Origin: CAYXVB01 sp964467785
GTDB taxonomy: Bacteria > Bdellovibrionota > UBA1018
DNA: 15,048 bases
Reading direction: 5' to 3'
NCBI GenBank assembly: GCA_964467785.1
Contig: CAYXVB010000086.1
Coordinates: 1-15,048 of the forward strand
Positions 7,822 to 14,934 of this stretch are shown here, piece by piece. The notes beneath the pieces were generated by a model, which did not search any database, was not told the origin of the DNA, and saw nothing but the letters and a program-made list of their open reading frames with translations. Each line of letters starts with the position of its first letter. Positions within the stretch are counted from its first letter, which is position 1. The position numbers and the translations under genes were made by a program.

Positions 7822-7988
7822 GGATTCCTCATCTCTTGGAACGGACTCGGAAATCAAAGGACTGCAAGGTCCGTCCCAAAGGACAGTCCGAACGTCTGGA
7901 GCAAACATCTTGATGATTCAATGACTTTTGAGGCCTCGGCCCGGCCTTTCTCCATGACAGGGCGGACCTGGGTGTTTACTCTTTAAAC
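7822..7988. promoter_or_regulatory. divergent intergenic region with short repeats
   Basis: These 167 bp separate two divergent genes for secreted proteins. Two copies of AAAGGAC (7856-7862 and 7878-7884) lie 22 bp apart start to start, about two helical turns. GGACTG (7859-7864) and CAGTCC (7884-7889) form an inverted repeat in the same place. Just before the plus-strand start, GTTTA (7974-7978) and TAAAC (7984-7988) are perfect 5-bp arms around a 5-bp spacer. No convincing -35/-10 pair was found on either strand. Confidence 0.3.
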
Positions 7989-8942
7989 ATGTGGCCACCT
8001 CGTGCCCGTCGGGCCTCCGGCGTTATCCGATTCGCTTTCCTCGTTGCCTCACTGGCCTGGCTGGGCTGGGTGGGCGCCACGTCCGCGTCCGCGAATTCAA
8101 TGGAGTCCGCAAACCGCAGTCCCACGGGGGTCCGAAACGGCCGCCTGCTCGCCGGTCACACCTACTTTCGGAGCGCGTTGCTCAACTCACCCTTCGTGAC
8201 GCATTCGGTGCAGCTCCAAGTCGAGGGCGCCTCCGCCACCACCCGGGTGGCCGGCGCCGAGGCCGATCTCAAAAGCCTGGGCATCTCACCCTCGCTCAAC
8301 CTTCAGTTTGAGCTCTGGGGTGCTGGTCTCGAACTCAACGCGGGTCTTGCGGCAATCGTGGGCTCCGACTCTTACTCCGCGCTCGTGCAGGGCGCAAACC
8401 TACTGACGTCGTACACTGCGACGCTCAAGGTGCCAGCGTTTCGCCGGGGCCAGTGGCTGATGTCGCCGTTCCTTGCCGCCGGGAGGATCAATCAAGGCAG
8501 CTTTTCTCCGCTGAACGCGGCCGCGCAGGCCATCCTCACCAAGGCGGCTTCAGCCAACTTCGTGTCGACGGCCGCGAGCCTCCAGATTCAGCCTGGCCTG
8601 GTCACCGCCTGGACGCTGAGCCCGTCGCTCGGAATGACGGCGGAGCTGAGCCGGGTTTTTGCATCCACCTCGCAAGGATCCAACGTACAAGATGACGGCG
8701 TCTGGCGTGCAGGGCTTGGAATCAGCGCCCAGCTCCAAGAAGTCATCGGCATCCCCTTGGGCGCGACACTGAGCGCGCGTAACGACTGGGCGATCCGCGC
8801 AGGCGCCGATTCCGCCCCTCTTTTGGGAATCGGACTGATCGAGGCCTCGCGCCGTAGCTTTAACTTCGGGCTCGAAGCCACTCGGCTGATGACGGAAACG
8901 CCGTCGCTTTCGCTGATCTTGTCGATGGCTTACTATTATTGA
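7989..8942 (+). CDS. putative outer-membrane beta-barrel protein of unknown function
   Basis: The 317-residue product has an Arg-rich start, a hydrophobic segment (about residues 12-30) and a likely cleavage site after TSASA near residue 35. The mature part has repeated short amphipathic strands with Gly turns (LQFELWGAGLELNAGLAAIVG, split by the reader into two strands; GMTAELSRVFAS; NFGLEATRLM) and ends in ILSMAYYY. A terminal aromatic residue on a last hydrophobic strand is typical of outer-membrane barrels recognised by BamA. No family is recognised; it may be a small structural barrel or porin-like protein. The ATG at 7989 lacks a Shine-Dalgarno sequence; it directly follows the 7974-7988 inverted repeat. 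It is convergent with the next gene, with only 3 bp between the stop codons. Confidence 0.72.
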   Translation: MWPPRARRASGVIRFAFLVASLAWLGWVGATSASANSMESANRSPTGVRNGRLLAGHTYFRSALLNSPFVTHSVQLQVEGASATTRVAGAEADLKSLGISPSLNLQFELWGAGLELNAGLAAIVGSDSYSALVQGANLLTSYTATLKVPAFRRGQWLMSPFLAAGRINQGSFSPLNAAAQAILTKAASANFVSTAASLQIQPGLVTAWTLSPSLGMTAELSRVFASTSQGSNVQDDGVWRAGLGISAQLQEVIGIPLGATLSARNDWAIRAGADSAPLLGIGLIEASRRSFNFGLEATRLMTETPSLSLILSMAYYY

Positions 8943-8945
8943 TGC

Positions 8946-9296
8946 TCAGACCAACTTCTTGAACCCGCCGAAAATCATCCTCATCCCGTCAAAGGGCATA
9001 TTTTCCCAAAGAGCCATCAGCGCCTCATCGCGATGGACTTTGGCCATGACTCGGTCGCGATGCGCACGCGACTTATAGACCGCGCATCCGAGAACCAGGA
9101 CTTCGCCGGCCTTGAGCTGGACACTTTGCGGAAACGAAGTGACTTTGCCCTTGGGGGCATCGTCGGCGAGGGTCTCAAAATAATCCAAAGCCCCGGCTTT
9201 GAGCCAGGCTTTGGCGGAGGTTTTAGCCATCTTTTTATAGGCGGTGAGATTTTTCTTAGGAACCGGAATGACGAAGCAGTCGATATAGCGCGGCAT
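8946..9296 (-). CDS. DUF1428 / YbaA-like cytoplasmic protein
   Basis: From the ATG at 9296 the product is 116 residues, the normal length of this family. The start is fixed by AGGAGG at 9304-9309, seven bases upstream; the open frame continues to 9392 but that extension is not family-like. It carries the family's hallmarks in order: the MPRYIDCFVIPVPKKN start, YKKMAK, FETLADDAPKGKVTSFPQ, the KSRAHRDRV stretch in the middle and MPFDGMRMIFGGF at the end. Members, including E. coli YbaA, are small dimeric alpha/beta-barrel (ferredoxin-like) proteins without an established reaction. No signal peptide is present. It lies between a barrel gene and the efflux operon and shows no obvious link to either. 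Confidence 0.88.
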   Translation of the reverse strand: MPRYIDCFVIPVPKKNLTAYKKMAKTSAKAWLKAGALDYFETLADDAPKGKVTSFPQSVQLKAGEVLVLGCAVYKSRAHRDRVMAKVHRDEALMALWENMPFDGMRMIFGGFKKLV

Positions 9297-9303
9297 AGTG
9301 GAG

Positions 9304-9309
9304 CCTCCT
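9304..9309 (-). promoter_or_regulatory. consensus Shine-Dalgarno for the DUF1428 gene
   Basis: The minus strand reads AGGAGG followed by seven bases and ATG. It decides the start at 9296 over the longer open frame. Confidence 0.75.
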
Positions 9310-9357
9310 GGGCTGCGATTGGCCCCGGACTTTAGCGCGGCCGGAATCCCAGAATCA

Positions 9358-9389
9358 AGGACTCCACTGCAATTCCGACAGCAAGTCCT
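9358..9389 (-). terminator. possible weak hairpin downstream of the efflux operon
   Basis: AGGACT and AGTCCT form 6-bp arms, with an inner CTG/CAG pairing possible after a small internal loop. It begins 7 bp after the macB stop, where a terminator would be expected. No run of T follows on the minus strand, so intrinsic termination is doubtful. Confidence 0.22.
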
Positions 9390-9395
9390 CAAGAA

Positions 9396-11381
9396 TCAAT
9401 CATGCCGCAAGGCATCGATCGGATTGAGCAGGGACGCCTTGCGCGCCGGATAGATGCCAAAGACGATCCCGATCCCGGCCGAAAACACGAACGATAGCAC
9501 CACCGACGACGCTGTGATCGAAGTGGTCCAACCCGAGAGCCGCGAGAGCAACTCCGTGATGGCCCAGCCCAGCGCGATCCCGGCCAGGCCGCCCACCGCG
9601 CTGACGACGACCGATTCCGCGAGGAATTGCGAGAGGATGTCGCGACGCCGCGCGCCGATCGCCTTGCGCAGACCGATCTCTCGCGTGCGCTCGGTGACGG
9701 AGACGAGCATGATGTTCATGATCCCGATACCGCCCACCAGCAGCGAAATCGCGGCGATCGAAGCCAGGAGCGCCGACATCGTCTTGCTGCTCGAGGAAAG
9801 CGCGGCCTGGATGTCGGCCATGTTGCGCACCTGGAACGCATCTTCCTTTTGCGCCGGTTGGACCCGGTGACGGGTCGCCATGAGCTCGACCACCTGGTCC
9901 AGCGCATCGTCCATCGCCTGGGGATCCGCGACCTGGATGTCGATCGAGTCGATGTAGGGTTTGCCGAAAAGCCGGTACATGGCCGTCTGGGCGGGGATAA
10001 TCACAGTATCGTCCTGGTCGCGCCAGCCGGTCGCGCCCTTAGGCGGCAACACACCGATGACCTGAAAACTGACCTTGTTGATCTTGAACATCTCGCCCAC
10101 GGGATTCTGCCCGCCAAAGAGCTCGCGCACCACGGTCATCCCGACCAGCGCCACGCGCGCGCGCTGCTGGGCCTCCTCCTCCGTAAAGAAACGGCCGATT
10201 TCCGGCGCGGCGGAGCGCACGGAGGCGTAGGAGGGACTCGTTCCCAGCACCAGCGTGTTCCAATTCTTGTTGAGCCAAGTGAGCTGGCCGCGGCCATTGA
10301 CATTGGGAGAGGTGTCCACGACCTGGGCGACTTGAGCGCGGATGGCCTGCGCGTCCTCGAGGGTGATGCGCGTGACCGTGCCAGATTGCTGCCGGACGCC
10401 GCCCGACTGGATCGCTCCCGGCCAGAGCACTAGCAGGTTGGATCCGAGCGACGAGAGTTGCGACTCGATCGCCTTCTGCGCGCCGCGGCCAAGGGCGAGC
10501 ATCGCGACGACAGCCGCCACGCCAATCAGGATCCCGAGCATGGAGAGCGCGGTGCGGACTTTGTTAGCCGCGAGCGTTTTGAAACCGCTGCGGAAGTGCT
10601 CGATCACTTCCGCAAGGCGCGACTGCGGGGGCGTGGCGAGCGCGGGCCTCTCCACGGCTTCTTCCGAGGCGCGGACGGGACCCAGGCGCTCGTCCGAGGA
10701 GACCGCGCCATCACGCATGCGGATCACCCGGCGCGCCTGCCGTCCGATCTCCTCCTCGTGCGTGACGATGATGACTGTGATTCCCTGCGCGTTGAGGTCC
10801 CGGAGGATCGCCATGATCTCGCGCTCGCTGGCGGAGTCGAGATTGCCCGTCGGCTCGTCGGCGAGCACCATCCGCGGATGGTTGATCAGGGACCGCGCGA
10901 TGGCCACACGCTGTTGCTGGCCCCCGGACATCTCGTTGGGCCGATGGTGCATGCGCGAGCCCAGCCCCACCTGGCCCATCAGGCGCACGGCGCGCGCGTC
11001 ACCGCCCTCTTTCCGGGAGTAGAACACGGGCAAGGCGACATTCTCGACAGCCGACAGGCGCGGCAGCAGATTGAACTGCTGGAAGATGAAGCCGATCTCC
11101 TCGCGCCGAAGCACGGCCAGCTCGTCCTCGGTGAGGCGCGCGGTCTCGCGGCCGCCGATCCGATAGGAGCCCGACGTGGGCGTGTCGAGCAGGCCGAGCA
11201 CGTGCATCAGCGTGGATTTGCCCGAGCCCGATGGACCCATGATCGCGACAAAGTCGCCCTCCTCGATCTCGAGCGAGACACCGCGCAGGGCATGAACCTC
11301 GTTCTCGCCCATACGGTACATCTTGCGGATGTCCTTGAGCATGAGAGCCGGACGCGCCGTGACCGGCGGGGAAGCGGCCAT
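9396..11381 (-). CDS. macB: MacB-type ABC transporter: fused ATPase and FtsX-like permease
   Basis: The 661-residue product has the MacB layout. Residues 13-230 are the ATPase: Walker A GPSGSGKST at 49-57, the Q-loop FQQFNLLP at 100-107, signature MSGGQQQRVAIARSL at 151-165, Walker B MVLADEPTGNLD at 171-182 and H-loop H208. A linker leads to TM1 (about 277-298), then a large periplasmic domain (about 299-530). Three more transmembrane helices form the FtsX domain (about 537-560, 591-612, 625-645), with the conserved RTREIGLRKAIGARRRDI loop and the usual NPIDALRHD end. Length and motifs match full-size MacB (about 650 residues). These transporters do not move substrate through the membrane themselves but drive export from the periplasm through the adaptor and TolC. 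The ATG lies 3 bp after the adaptor stop. The substrate cannot be read from sequence; macrolides, peptides or siderophores are family precedents. Confidence 0.95.
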   Translation of the reverse strand: MAASPPVTARPALMLKDIRKMYRMGENEVHALRGVSLEIEEGDFVAIMGPSGSGKSTLMHVLGLLDTPTSGSYRIGGRETARLTEDELAVLRREEIGFIFQQFNLLPRLSAVENVALPVFYSRKEGGDARAVRLMGQVGLGSRMHHRPNEMSGGQQQRVAIARSLINHPRMVLADEPTGNLDSASEREIMAILRDLNAQGITVIIVTHEEEIGRQARRVIRMRDGAVSSDERLGPVRASEEAVERPALATPPQSRLAEVIEHFRSGFKTLAANKVRTALSMLGILIGVAAVVAMLALGRGAQKAIESQLSSLGSNLLVLWPGAIQSGGVRQQSGTVTRITLEDAQAIRAQVAQVVDTSPNVNGRGQLTWLNKNWNTLVLGTSPSYASVRSAAPEIGRFFTEEEAQQRARVALVGMTVVRELFGGQNPVGEMFKINKVSFQVIGVLPPKGATGWRDQDDTVIIPAQTAMYRLFGKPYIDSIDIQVADPQAMDDALDQVVELMATRHRVQPAQKEDAFQVRNMADIQAALSSSSKTMSALLASIAAISLLVGGIGIMNIMLVSVTERTREIGLRKAIGARRRDILSQFLAESVVVSAVGGLAGIALGWAITELLSRLSGWTTSITASSVVLSFVFSAGIGIVFGIYPARKASLLNPIDALRHD

Positions 11382-11384
11382 CGC

Positions 11385-12476
11385 TCAGCGTCCCCGGCCC
11401 GAGCCGCCCCGGCCCATGCCCGGACGCATCGGCGAAAACGGACTCGCGCCTCCCGCAGCGCCCTTGTCAGCCGGCAGTCGGAACACGGGCGCAAGAATGA
11501 CGTCCCCTTCCGAAAGCCCGGAGAGCAGCTCATATTTCTTTCCGTCGTTGATTCCGGTGCGGATCTCCTTTTCGACGGCGTCCTTGTACTGCGGCCCCGG
11601 CGCTTTGCCCGCGACGAGCACGGTGGTGCGCCCCTTTTCCATCTTGAGCGCCTCAGCCGGGACGACGAGCGCGTCTTTGCGGCTTTCGACTTCGAAAGAC
11701 ACGTTTGCGGTCATTCCGCTTCTCATCGTCTCGGGCGCCTTCTCGGGCAGCACGTCGACGATATAGGTCGTCACGTTGTTGACCGTCTTGGCCTCGTAGG
11801 CGATCTGGTCCACCGTCGCGGGGATCTTTTCGCGCGGATAGGCGTCAAGCGTGATTACGCCTTTCTGCCGCAGCTTGATCTGGGCGATGTCCGTCTCGTC
11901 GACCTGCGCCTTGACGGTCAGCCGGTCGGACATGACGAAGATCGCGTCCGTGGGCGCGAAGGTCTGCCCGGACTCGACGTTGCGATGGATGACCCGTCCG
12001 TTGATGGGCGCGAGGATCGGCGTGGGGCGGTACATCTCTTCCCACTGCTTGAGCTCCTCGGGCCCCCGCGCGCTGGCCGCGTCCAGAAGCGCCGCGCGCT
12101 CGGTCGAGCTCATCCACGCGAGCACTTCGCCCTTGCGGACGTAACGGCCCTCGTCGGCGAGGACCTTCTCCACGCGCCCGGCGATCGGCGGCTTGATCTC
12201 CACCCGATTCTCGGGTTGCACCGTGCCGGTGCTGAGGATGGTCACCGCGATCTCGTCCTTGCTGACGCGATGTTCCTTGTAGCTGGCCACCGCGTCGTTC
12301 GACGTGGTGAAGCTGCGATAAGCCAATCCTCCGCCGATGAGCGCGAGGACCAGGCCTGCGGCCAGGAGCTTCTTCTTCTTGCCGGCGCTTCTGGCGCTTC
12401 TTCCGGCGACCGTCGTTTCGGCCTCAGGCCCCGCGACCGGCGACGCTCCTGTCGTGACGTGAATCGTCTGGCTCAT
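11385..12476 (-). CDS. macA: MacA-type periplasmic adaptor (membrane fusion protein)
   Basis: The 363-residue product has a cytoplasmic N-terminus, KKKK at 33-36 and one membrane anchor at about 37-53. The lipoyl/biotinyl-like half motifs lie at about 85-122 (GTVQPENRVEIKPPIAGRV, then DEGRYVRKGEVLA) and 152-185 (ILAPINGRVIHRNVESGQ). A beta-barrel part follows (about 186-265) and then a membrane-proximal part (VVPAEALKM, TGINDGKKYEL, GLSEGDVI). Adaptors of this kind link the MacB dimer to TolC across the periplasm. Only about 30 residues (124-152) separate the two lipoyl halves, so the alpha-helical hairpin is much shorter than in E. coli MacA. The last 15 residues are Gly/Arg/Met-rich. Its ATG overlaps the stop of the TolC-like gene as ATGA, with AGGGG upstream, which points to translational coupling. 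Confidence 0.93.
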   Translation of the reverse strand: MSQTIHVTTGASPVAGPEAETTVAGRSARSAGKKKKLLAAGLVLALIGGGLAYRSFTTSNDAVASYKEHRVSKDEIAVTILSTGTVQPENRVEIKPPIAGRVEKVLADEGRYVRKGEVLAWMSSTERAALLDAASARGPEELKQWEEMYRPTPILAPINGRVIHRNVESGQTFAPTDAIFVMSDRLTVKAQVDETDIAQIKLRQKGVITLDAYPREKIPATVDQIAYEAKTVNNVTTYIVDVLPEKAPETMRSGMTANVSFEVESRKDALVVPAEALKMEKGRTTVLVAGKAPGPQYKDAVEKEIRTGINDGKKYELLSGLSEGDVILAPVFRLPADKGAAGGASPFSPMRPGMGRGGSGRGR

Positions 12477-13873
12477 TCAAGCACCCCTTTTCCCTGCGCC
12501 TGCTCCCAGGCAGCCTCGGTCACCGTGCGGTCGCGCCGCGATTGCAGCAAAGCGCGCTGCCGGTTGATGAGATCGTTTTCGATCAGGTCCCAGTCCTCGA
12601 AGGACAGGAGTCCGTTGTTGTACTTCTCGCGCCCGATGCGCGAACGCGCCTCCGCCGCCTCCAAAAATGCCTGGTCCACCTCGACCTTGAGCACTGCGTT
12701 CTGATAGGAAGCAAGCGCCTCCGCGAGCCGAGTGGTCACGGTGCGCGCGGTGTTCTCACGCGTGGCAGTCGCCGCCTTGAAATTCTCGATCGCGGCGCGG
12801 GTGGAGTACCAATCCCTTCCGCCGCTGAAAAGGCTCCAGCTCAGGCTGGCGCCCACCGACCACCGGTTGGAAGACGGAAAAAAGGACGTCCCGCTGTTGG
12901 AGGTGCTCGCCGAAACGCCGAGGGTCGGAAAAAACCCGGCGCGCGCGGAGGAGAGCGCCGCTTCGCTGGAGGCCTCTTGCGCCCGAGCGGTGAGAAAATC
13001 AGGAGTACCGAGGGCGAGTTGCCGAAGAGATGCGCCCCGCAGCGCGGCGGGTGGGGCGCTTACCGGCACTTCGCCCGAGACGCGGAGGCCATCAACGGCC
13101 CCGCCAAAGCTTGCACCGGAACGGACGCCCGATTCCGCGTCGTCGGCATCAAGTCCCAGCACGCGGGCCAGCTGCATCTGCGCGCTTTCGCGCGCCCGCT
13201 CGGCCTGGAGCCGGTCATAACGGGCCTGCGCCAGGTAGGCCTTGGAAAGGAGGATGGAGCCCTTGTTCTCGCGACCGCCTTCGAAACGCAGGGTGACGAG
13301 CTTGAGATTGGCCTCGCGACGTCGAAGAATCTCGTCGGATAGCCGGATCGACTCCTGCGCCGTGTACAGCTCCGTGTAGGCGGACTTGAGGTCATAGGAG
13401 ACCCGCGCGCGGACGGCGTTGAGACTCTGACGCGAAACCTCGCGCGAGGCCTTGGCTTGATCGACGCGAGCGAGGTCCGAAAACCCAGAAAACAGGCTCT
13501 GGCTCGCGCTGAGAGAGGCCGTATAATAGCCCGTGCCCCCGGAGTCGGAGCTGAGGACCGAACCCGTGCTGTCCGTCGTCGTGCCGGAGGAGCTGTAGGT
13601 ATAACCCAAGGCTCCGGAAAGCTGAGGAAGAAAGCCGCTCCACGCCCCGCTGACCTGCGCTTCCGCAGCGCCCAGCGATCCACTCGCTGCCAGCAGCTCC
13701 GGATTGAAACGCCGGACGCGATCCAAGCATTGCTCCCAATCCAAGGCACCGGACTCCGCGGCCGTTGCCGTTGCCGTGGCCGTGGCCGTGGCCGTGACTA
13801 AAGATACGGTCGCGGAGATCAAAAGGGAGACGCTTCCGAGAGACGTCAGCCGGGACAGTTCAAAGCGTCTCAT
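12473..13873 (-). CDS. TolC-family outer-membrane efflux channel
   Basis: The 466-residue product starts with a signal peptide (about residues 1-39) whose end is six Thr-Ala pairs encoded by a hexanucleotide repeat. It then shows the two-fold TolC (OEP) design. Repeat 1 covers about 45-250: an N-terminal helix with LDWEQCLDRVRRFNPEL, a beta segment with aromatic/Gly strands (YTYSSSG, SASQSLFSGF), then long helices. Repeat 2 covers about 285-460, again with FFPTLGVSASTS, WSVGASLSWSLFSGGRDWYSTRAA and long helices ending near residue 460. Such trimers form a beta-barrel in the outer membrane and a helical tunnel in the periplasm. The length is normal for the family. The start has GGAGG at 13883-13887 and overlaps the MarR stop by 4 bp (ATGA). 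It also overlaps the adaptor start by 4 bp, so the channel is made together with its pump. Confidence 0.93.
   Translation of the reverse strand: MRRFELSRLTSLGSVSLLISATVSLVTATATATATATAAESGALDWEQCLDRVRRFNPELLAASGSLGAAEAQVSGAWSGFLPQLSGALGYTYSSSGTTTDSTGSVLSSDSGGTGYYTASLSASQSLFSGFSDLARVDQAKASREVSRQSLNAVRARVSYDLKSAYTELYTAQESIRLSDEILRRREANLKLVTLRFEGGRENKGSILLSKAYLAQARYDRLQAERARESAQMQLARVLGLDADDAESGVRSGASFGGAVDGLRVSGEVPVSAPPAALRGASLRQLALGTPDFLTARAQEASSEAALSSARAGFFPTLGVSASTSNSGTSFFPSSNRWSVGASLSWSLFSGGRDWYSTRAAIENFKAATATRENTARTVTTRLAEALASYQNAVLKVEVDQAFLEAAEARSRIGREKYNNGLLSFEDWDLIENDLINRQRALLQSRRDRTVTEAAWEQAQGKGVLE
13761..13796. repeat. six tandem hexanucleotides inside the TolC-like signal peptide
   Basis: On the plus strand the units are GCCGTT twice then GCCGTG four times. 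On the coding (minus) strand they encode six Thr-Ala pairs at the end of the signal peptide. Gain or loss of a unit changes the length by two residues without shifting the frame. Confidence 0.92.
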
Positions 13874-14316
13874 CTGCCACTTCCTCCAGAAAAAACCTCA
13901 TGCAGCAGCTCCACCCCTCGCGAAAGATCCGCCCTTTCGCGCTCGCTCAGACCAGCCAGACGAGGCAGGATCCCCTTGCGCGCCGCTCGACGAGTCCGTT
14001 CGAGCACGCGTCGGCCCTCGGCAGTCAGCTCCAGGTCGATCCGGCGTCGATCGGCGGCATGGATCTCGCGCGAAACCCAGCCCTTTCCCACCAGCGAATC
14101 CACCATCTTGGACATGGCCGCCTGGCTTACGTCATGGATCTTGGCGATTTCGCTGACCCGGTCCTGGCCCCGCTGGATCGCCGCGAGGATGCGAAACTGA
14201 GGAAAGCTCAGCCCCTCGCCCGGGCAAGCGCGCACTTCGGCACGGATCGCCTGCATGCTTCGCGGCAGAGCTTCCATGATCTTCCTGGCCAACTCATTGA
14301 GGTCGTCGGTTCTCAT
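13870..14316 (-). CDS. MarR-family transcriptional regulator of the efflux operon
   Basis: From the ATG at 14316 the product is 148 residues, normal for MarR proteins; the open frame continues to 14496 but crosses the promoter and operator. Residues 36-105 form the winged helix-turn-helix: FPQFRILAAIQRG, VSEIAKIHDVSQAAMSKMV as the recognition region, and the wing with the family hallmark DRRRIDLELTAEG at 89-101. Flanking helices (about 3-30 and 115-142) are the dimerisation region. MarR dimers bind inverted repeats and let go when a small molecule or oxidation changes them. C31 could be a redox sensor, but nothing shows this. A perfect inverted repeat lies just upstream of the gene, and the stop overlaps the channel gene start. 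It is therefore very likely an autorepressor controlling the whole marR-tolC-macA-macB operon, released by a substrate of the pump. Confidence 0.94.
   Translation of the reverse strand: MRTDDLNELARKIMEALPRSMQAIRAEVRACPGEGLSFPQFRILAAIQRGQDRVSEIAKIHDVSQAAMSKMVDSLVGKGWVSREIHAADRRRIDLELTAEGRRVLERTRRAARKGILPRLAGLSERERADLSRGVELLHEVFSGGSGR
13883..13887 (-). promoter_or_regulatory. Shine-Dalgarno of the TolC-like gene, inside the end of marR
   Basis: The minus strand reads GGAGG followed by nine bases and ATG at 13873. It lies within marR codons, which fits translational coupling at the ATGA overlap. Confidence 0.6.
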
Positions 14317-14340
14317 CTGGATCGGAGTGCAGTGTATCAG

Positions 14341-14361
14341 ATACTTAACCGGGTTAAGTAT
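14341..14361. promoter_or_regulatory. perfect 21-bp inverted repeat, probable MarR operator
   Basis: The arms ATACTTAAC (14341-14349) and GTTAAGTAT (14353-14361) are perfect complements around CGG. The site lies 25-45 bp upstream of the marR start. Arm length and A/T-rich symmetry suit a MarR dimer site, and its place over the -10 candidate suits autorepression. It also lies 111 bp upstream of the divergent gene at 14473 and might affect that gene too. Confidence 0.8.
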
Positions 14362-14362
14362 A
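14357..14362 (-). promoter_or_regulatory. candidate -10 box of the marR efflux operon
   Basis: The minus strand reads TATACT, one mismatch from the sigma-70 consensus TATAAT, and would give a leader of about 35 bases before the marR ATG. It overlaps the operator. No clear -35 hexamer lies 16-18 bp upstream, so the promoter may be weak or use a different sigma factor. Confidence 0.42.
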
Positions 14363-14408
14363 GGTTTTAAACAAAGCCTAATGCCGCGGAGCAACGCCTC
14401 GTCACCGT

Positions 14409-14428
14409 AAGGGCTGAGGAAGGGCTGA
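14409..14428. repeat. 9-bp direct repeat one helical turn apart upstream of the 14473 gene
   Basis: AAGGGCTGA occurs at 14409-14417 and again at 14420-14428, 11 bp apart start to start. It lies 45-64 bp upstream of the plus-strand ATG, where an activator or repressor dimer could bind on one face of the helix. Confidence 0.5.
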
Positions 14429-14472
14429 AATTTCGTTAGAGTTTTCAGACCGAATTCCATAAAATCAACAAG

Positions 14473-14934
14473 ATGTATCGGAAAGCTCAAGTCCATTCCA
14501 TCTCGCTCCTGTTTTGGATGATCGCGACCTGGCTCGCGCTGCCTGTGGACACCCCATGGACCGGGGCGCGGATCTTCCCAACGGCCCAGGCGGCACCCCT
14601 CGCCTGCCCCGAAAGCTTTGCGACTTTAGCTCGGACCGGAGCTCCGGAATCGCGCGAAGCCGTACTTCAACGGATCGAGAAACTTTATCCCCACCTGACT
14701 CGCGCGGAAATCGAAGGCAAGATCGGCGCGGCCACTGACTCATTTCTTTTCTTCCGCTCGTTCGTGCCTCTCCGCTTTCAGGCTCTCAAAGATTCACCAC
14801 AGTGGAAAAACGAGCTCGCGCCGCTCCTGGGCGCCGATCATCAAGGAACTCGGCCTGAAGCTCGAGTGCCGCGACGCGCCGCCGCAGCGCCAGGGCCGGC
14901 GCCGCGGTCGAAGCCTTCGCGCCGCCGTGCTTGA
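14473..14934 (+). CDS. secreted protein, DUF2252-like N-terminus, truncated or chimeric after about residue 120
   Basis: The open frame gives 153 residues, but only the first about 120 look like a natural protein. The N-terminus has a hydrophobic segment (about residues 9-24) and a possible cleavage site after TAQA at residue 40. The stretch LYPHLTRAEIEGKIGAATDSF followed by LFFRSFVPLRF (71-102) resembles the start of DUF2252 proteins, where a segment with FxFFRG precedes the kinase-like core; this match is by memory and weak. From about residue 122 the reading becomes Arg/Ala/Pro-rich, as expected for a shadow frame opposite a GC-rich gene, and it stops at 14934. A DUF2252 protein is normally over 350 residues, so the rest is missing. 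The change coincides with the composition break near 14825-14850. There is no clear Shine-Dalgarno; TAAAAT at 14460-14465 lies just ahead of the ATG. Confidence 0.55.
   Translation: MYRKAQVHSISLLFWMIATWLALPVDTPWTGARIFPTAQAAPLACPESFATLARTGAPESREAVLQRIEKLYPHLTRAEIEGKIGAATDSFLFFRSFVPLRFQALKDSPQWKNELAPLLGADHQGTRPEARVPRRAAAAPGPAPRSKPSRRRA

Noticed and set aside
10458..12704. A 748-codon plus-strand open frame opposite the macB/macA genes
   Set aside because: It is the antisense of two clearly recognised genes, is rich in Arg/His/Asp/Gly as GC-rich antisense frames are, and has no domain or ribosome-binding site.
14820..14934. A single frameshift in the secreted gene at 14473, since another plus frame reads WAPIIKELGLKLECRD
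   Set aside because: That frame soon becomes Arg/Gly/Pro-rich and lies opposite a better minus-strand coding reading in GC-richer DNA, so a junction explains the break better. It is not fully excluded.
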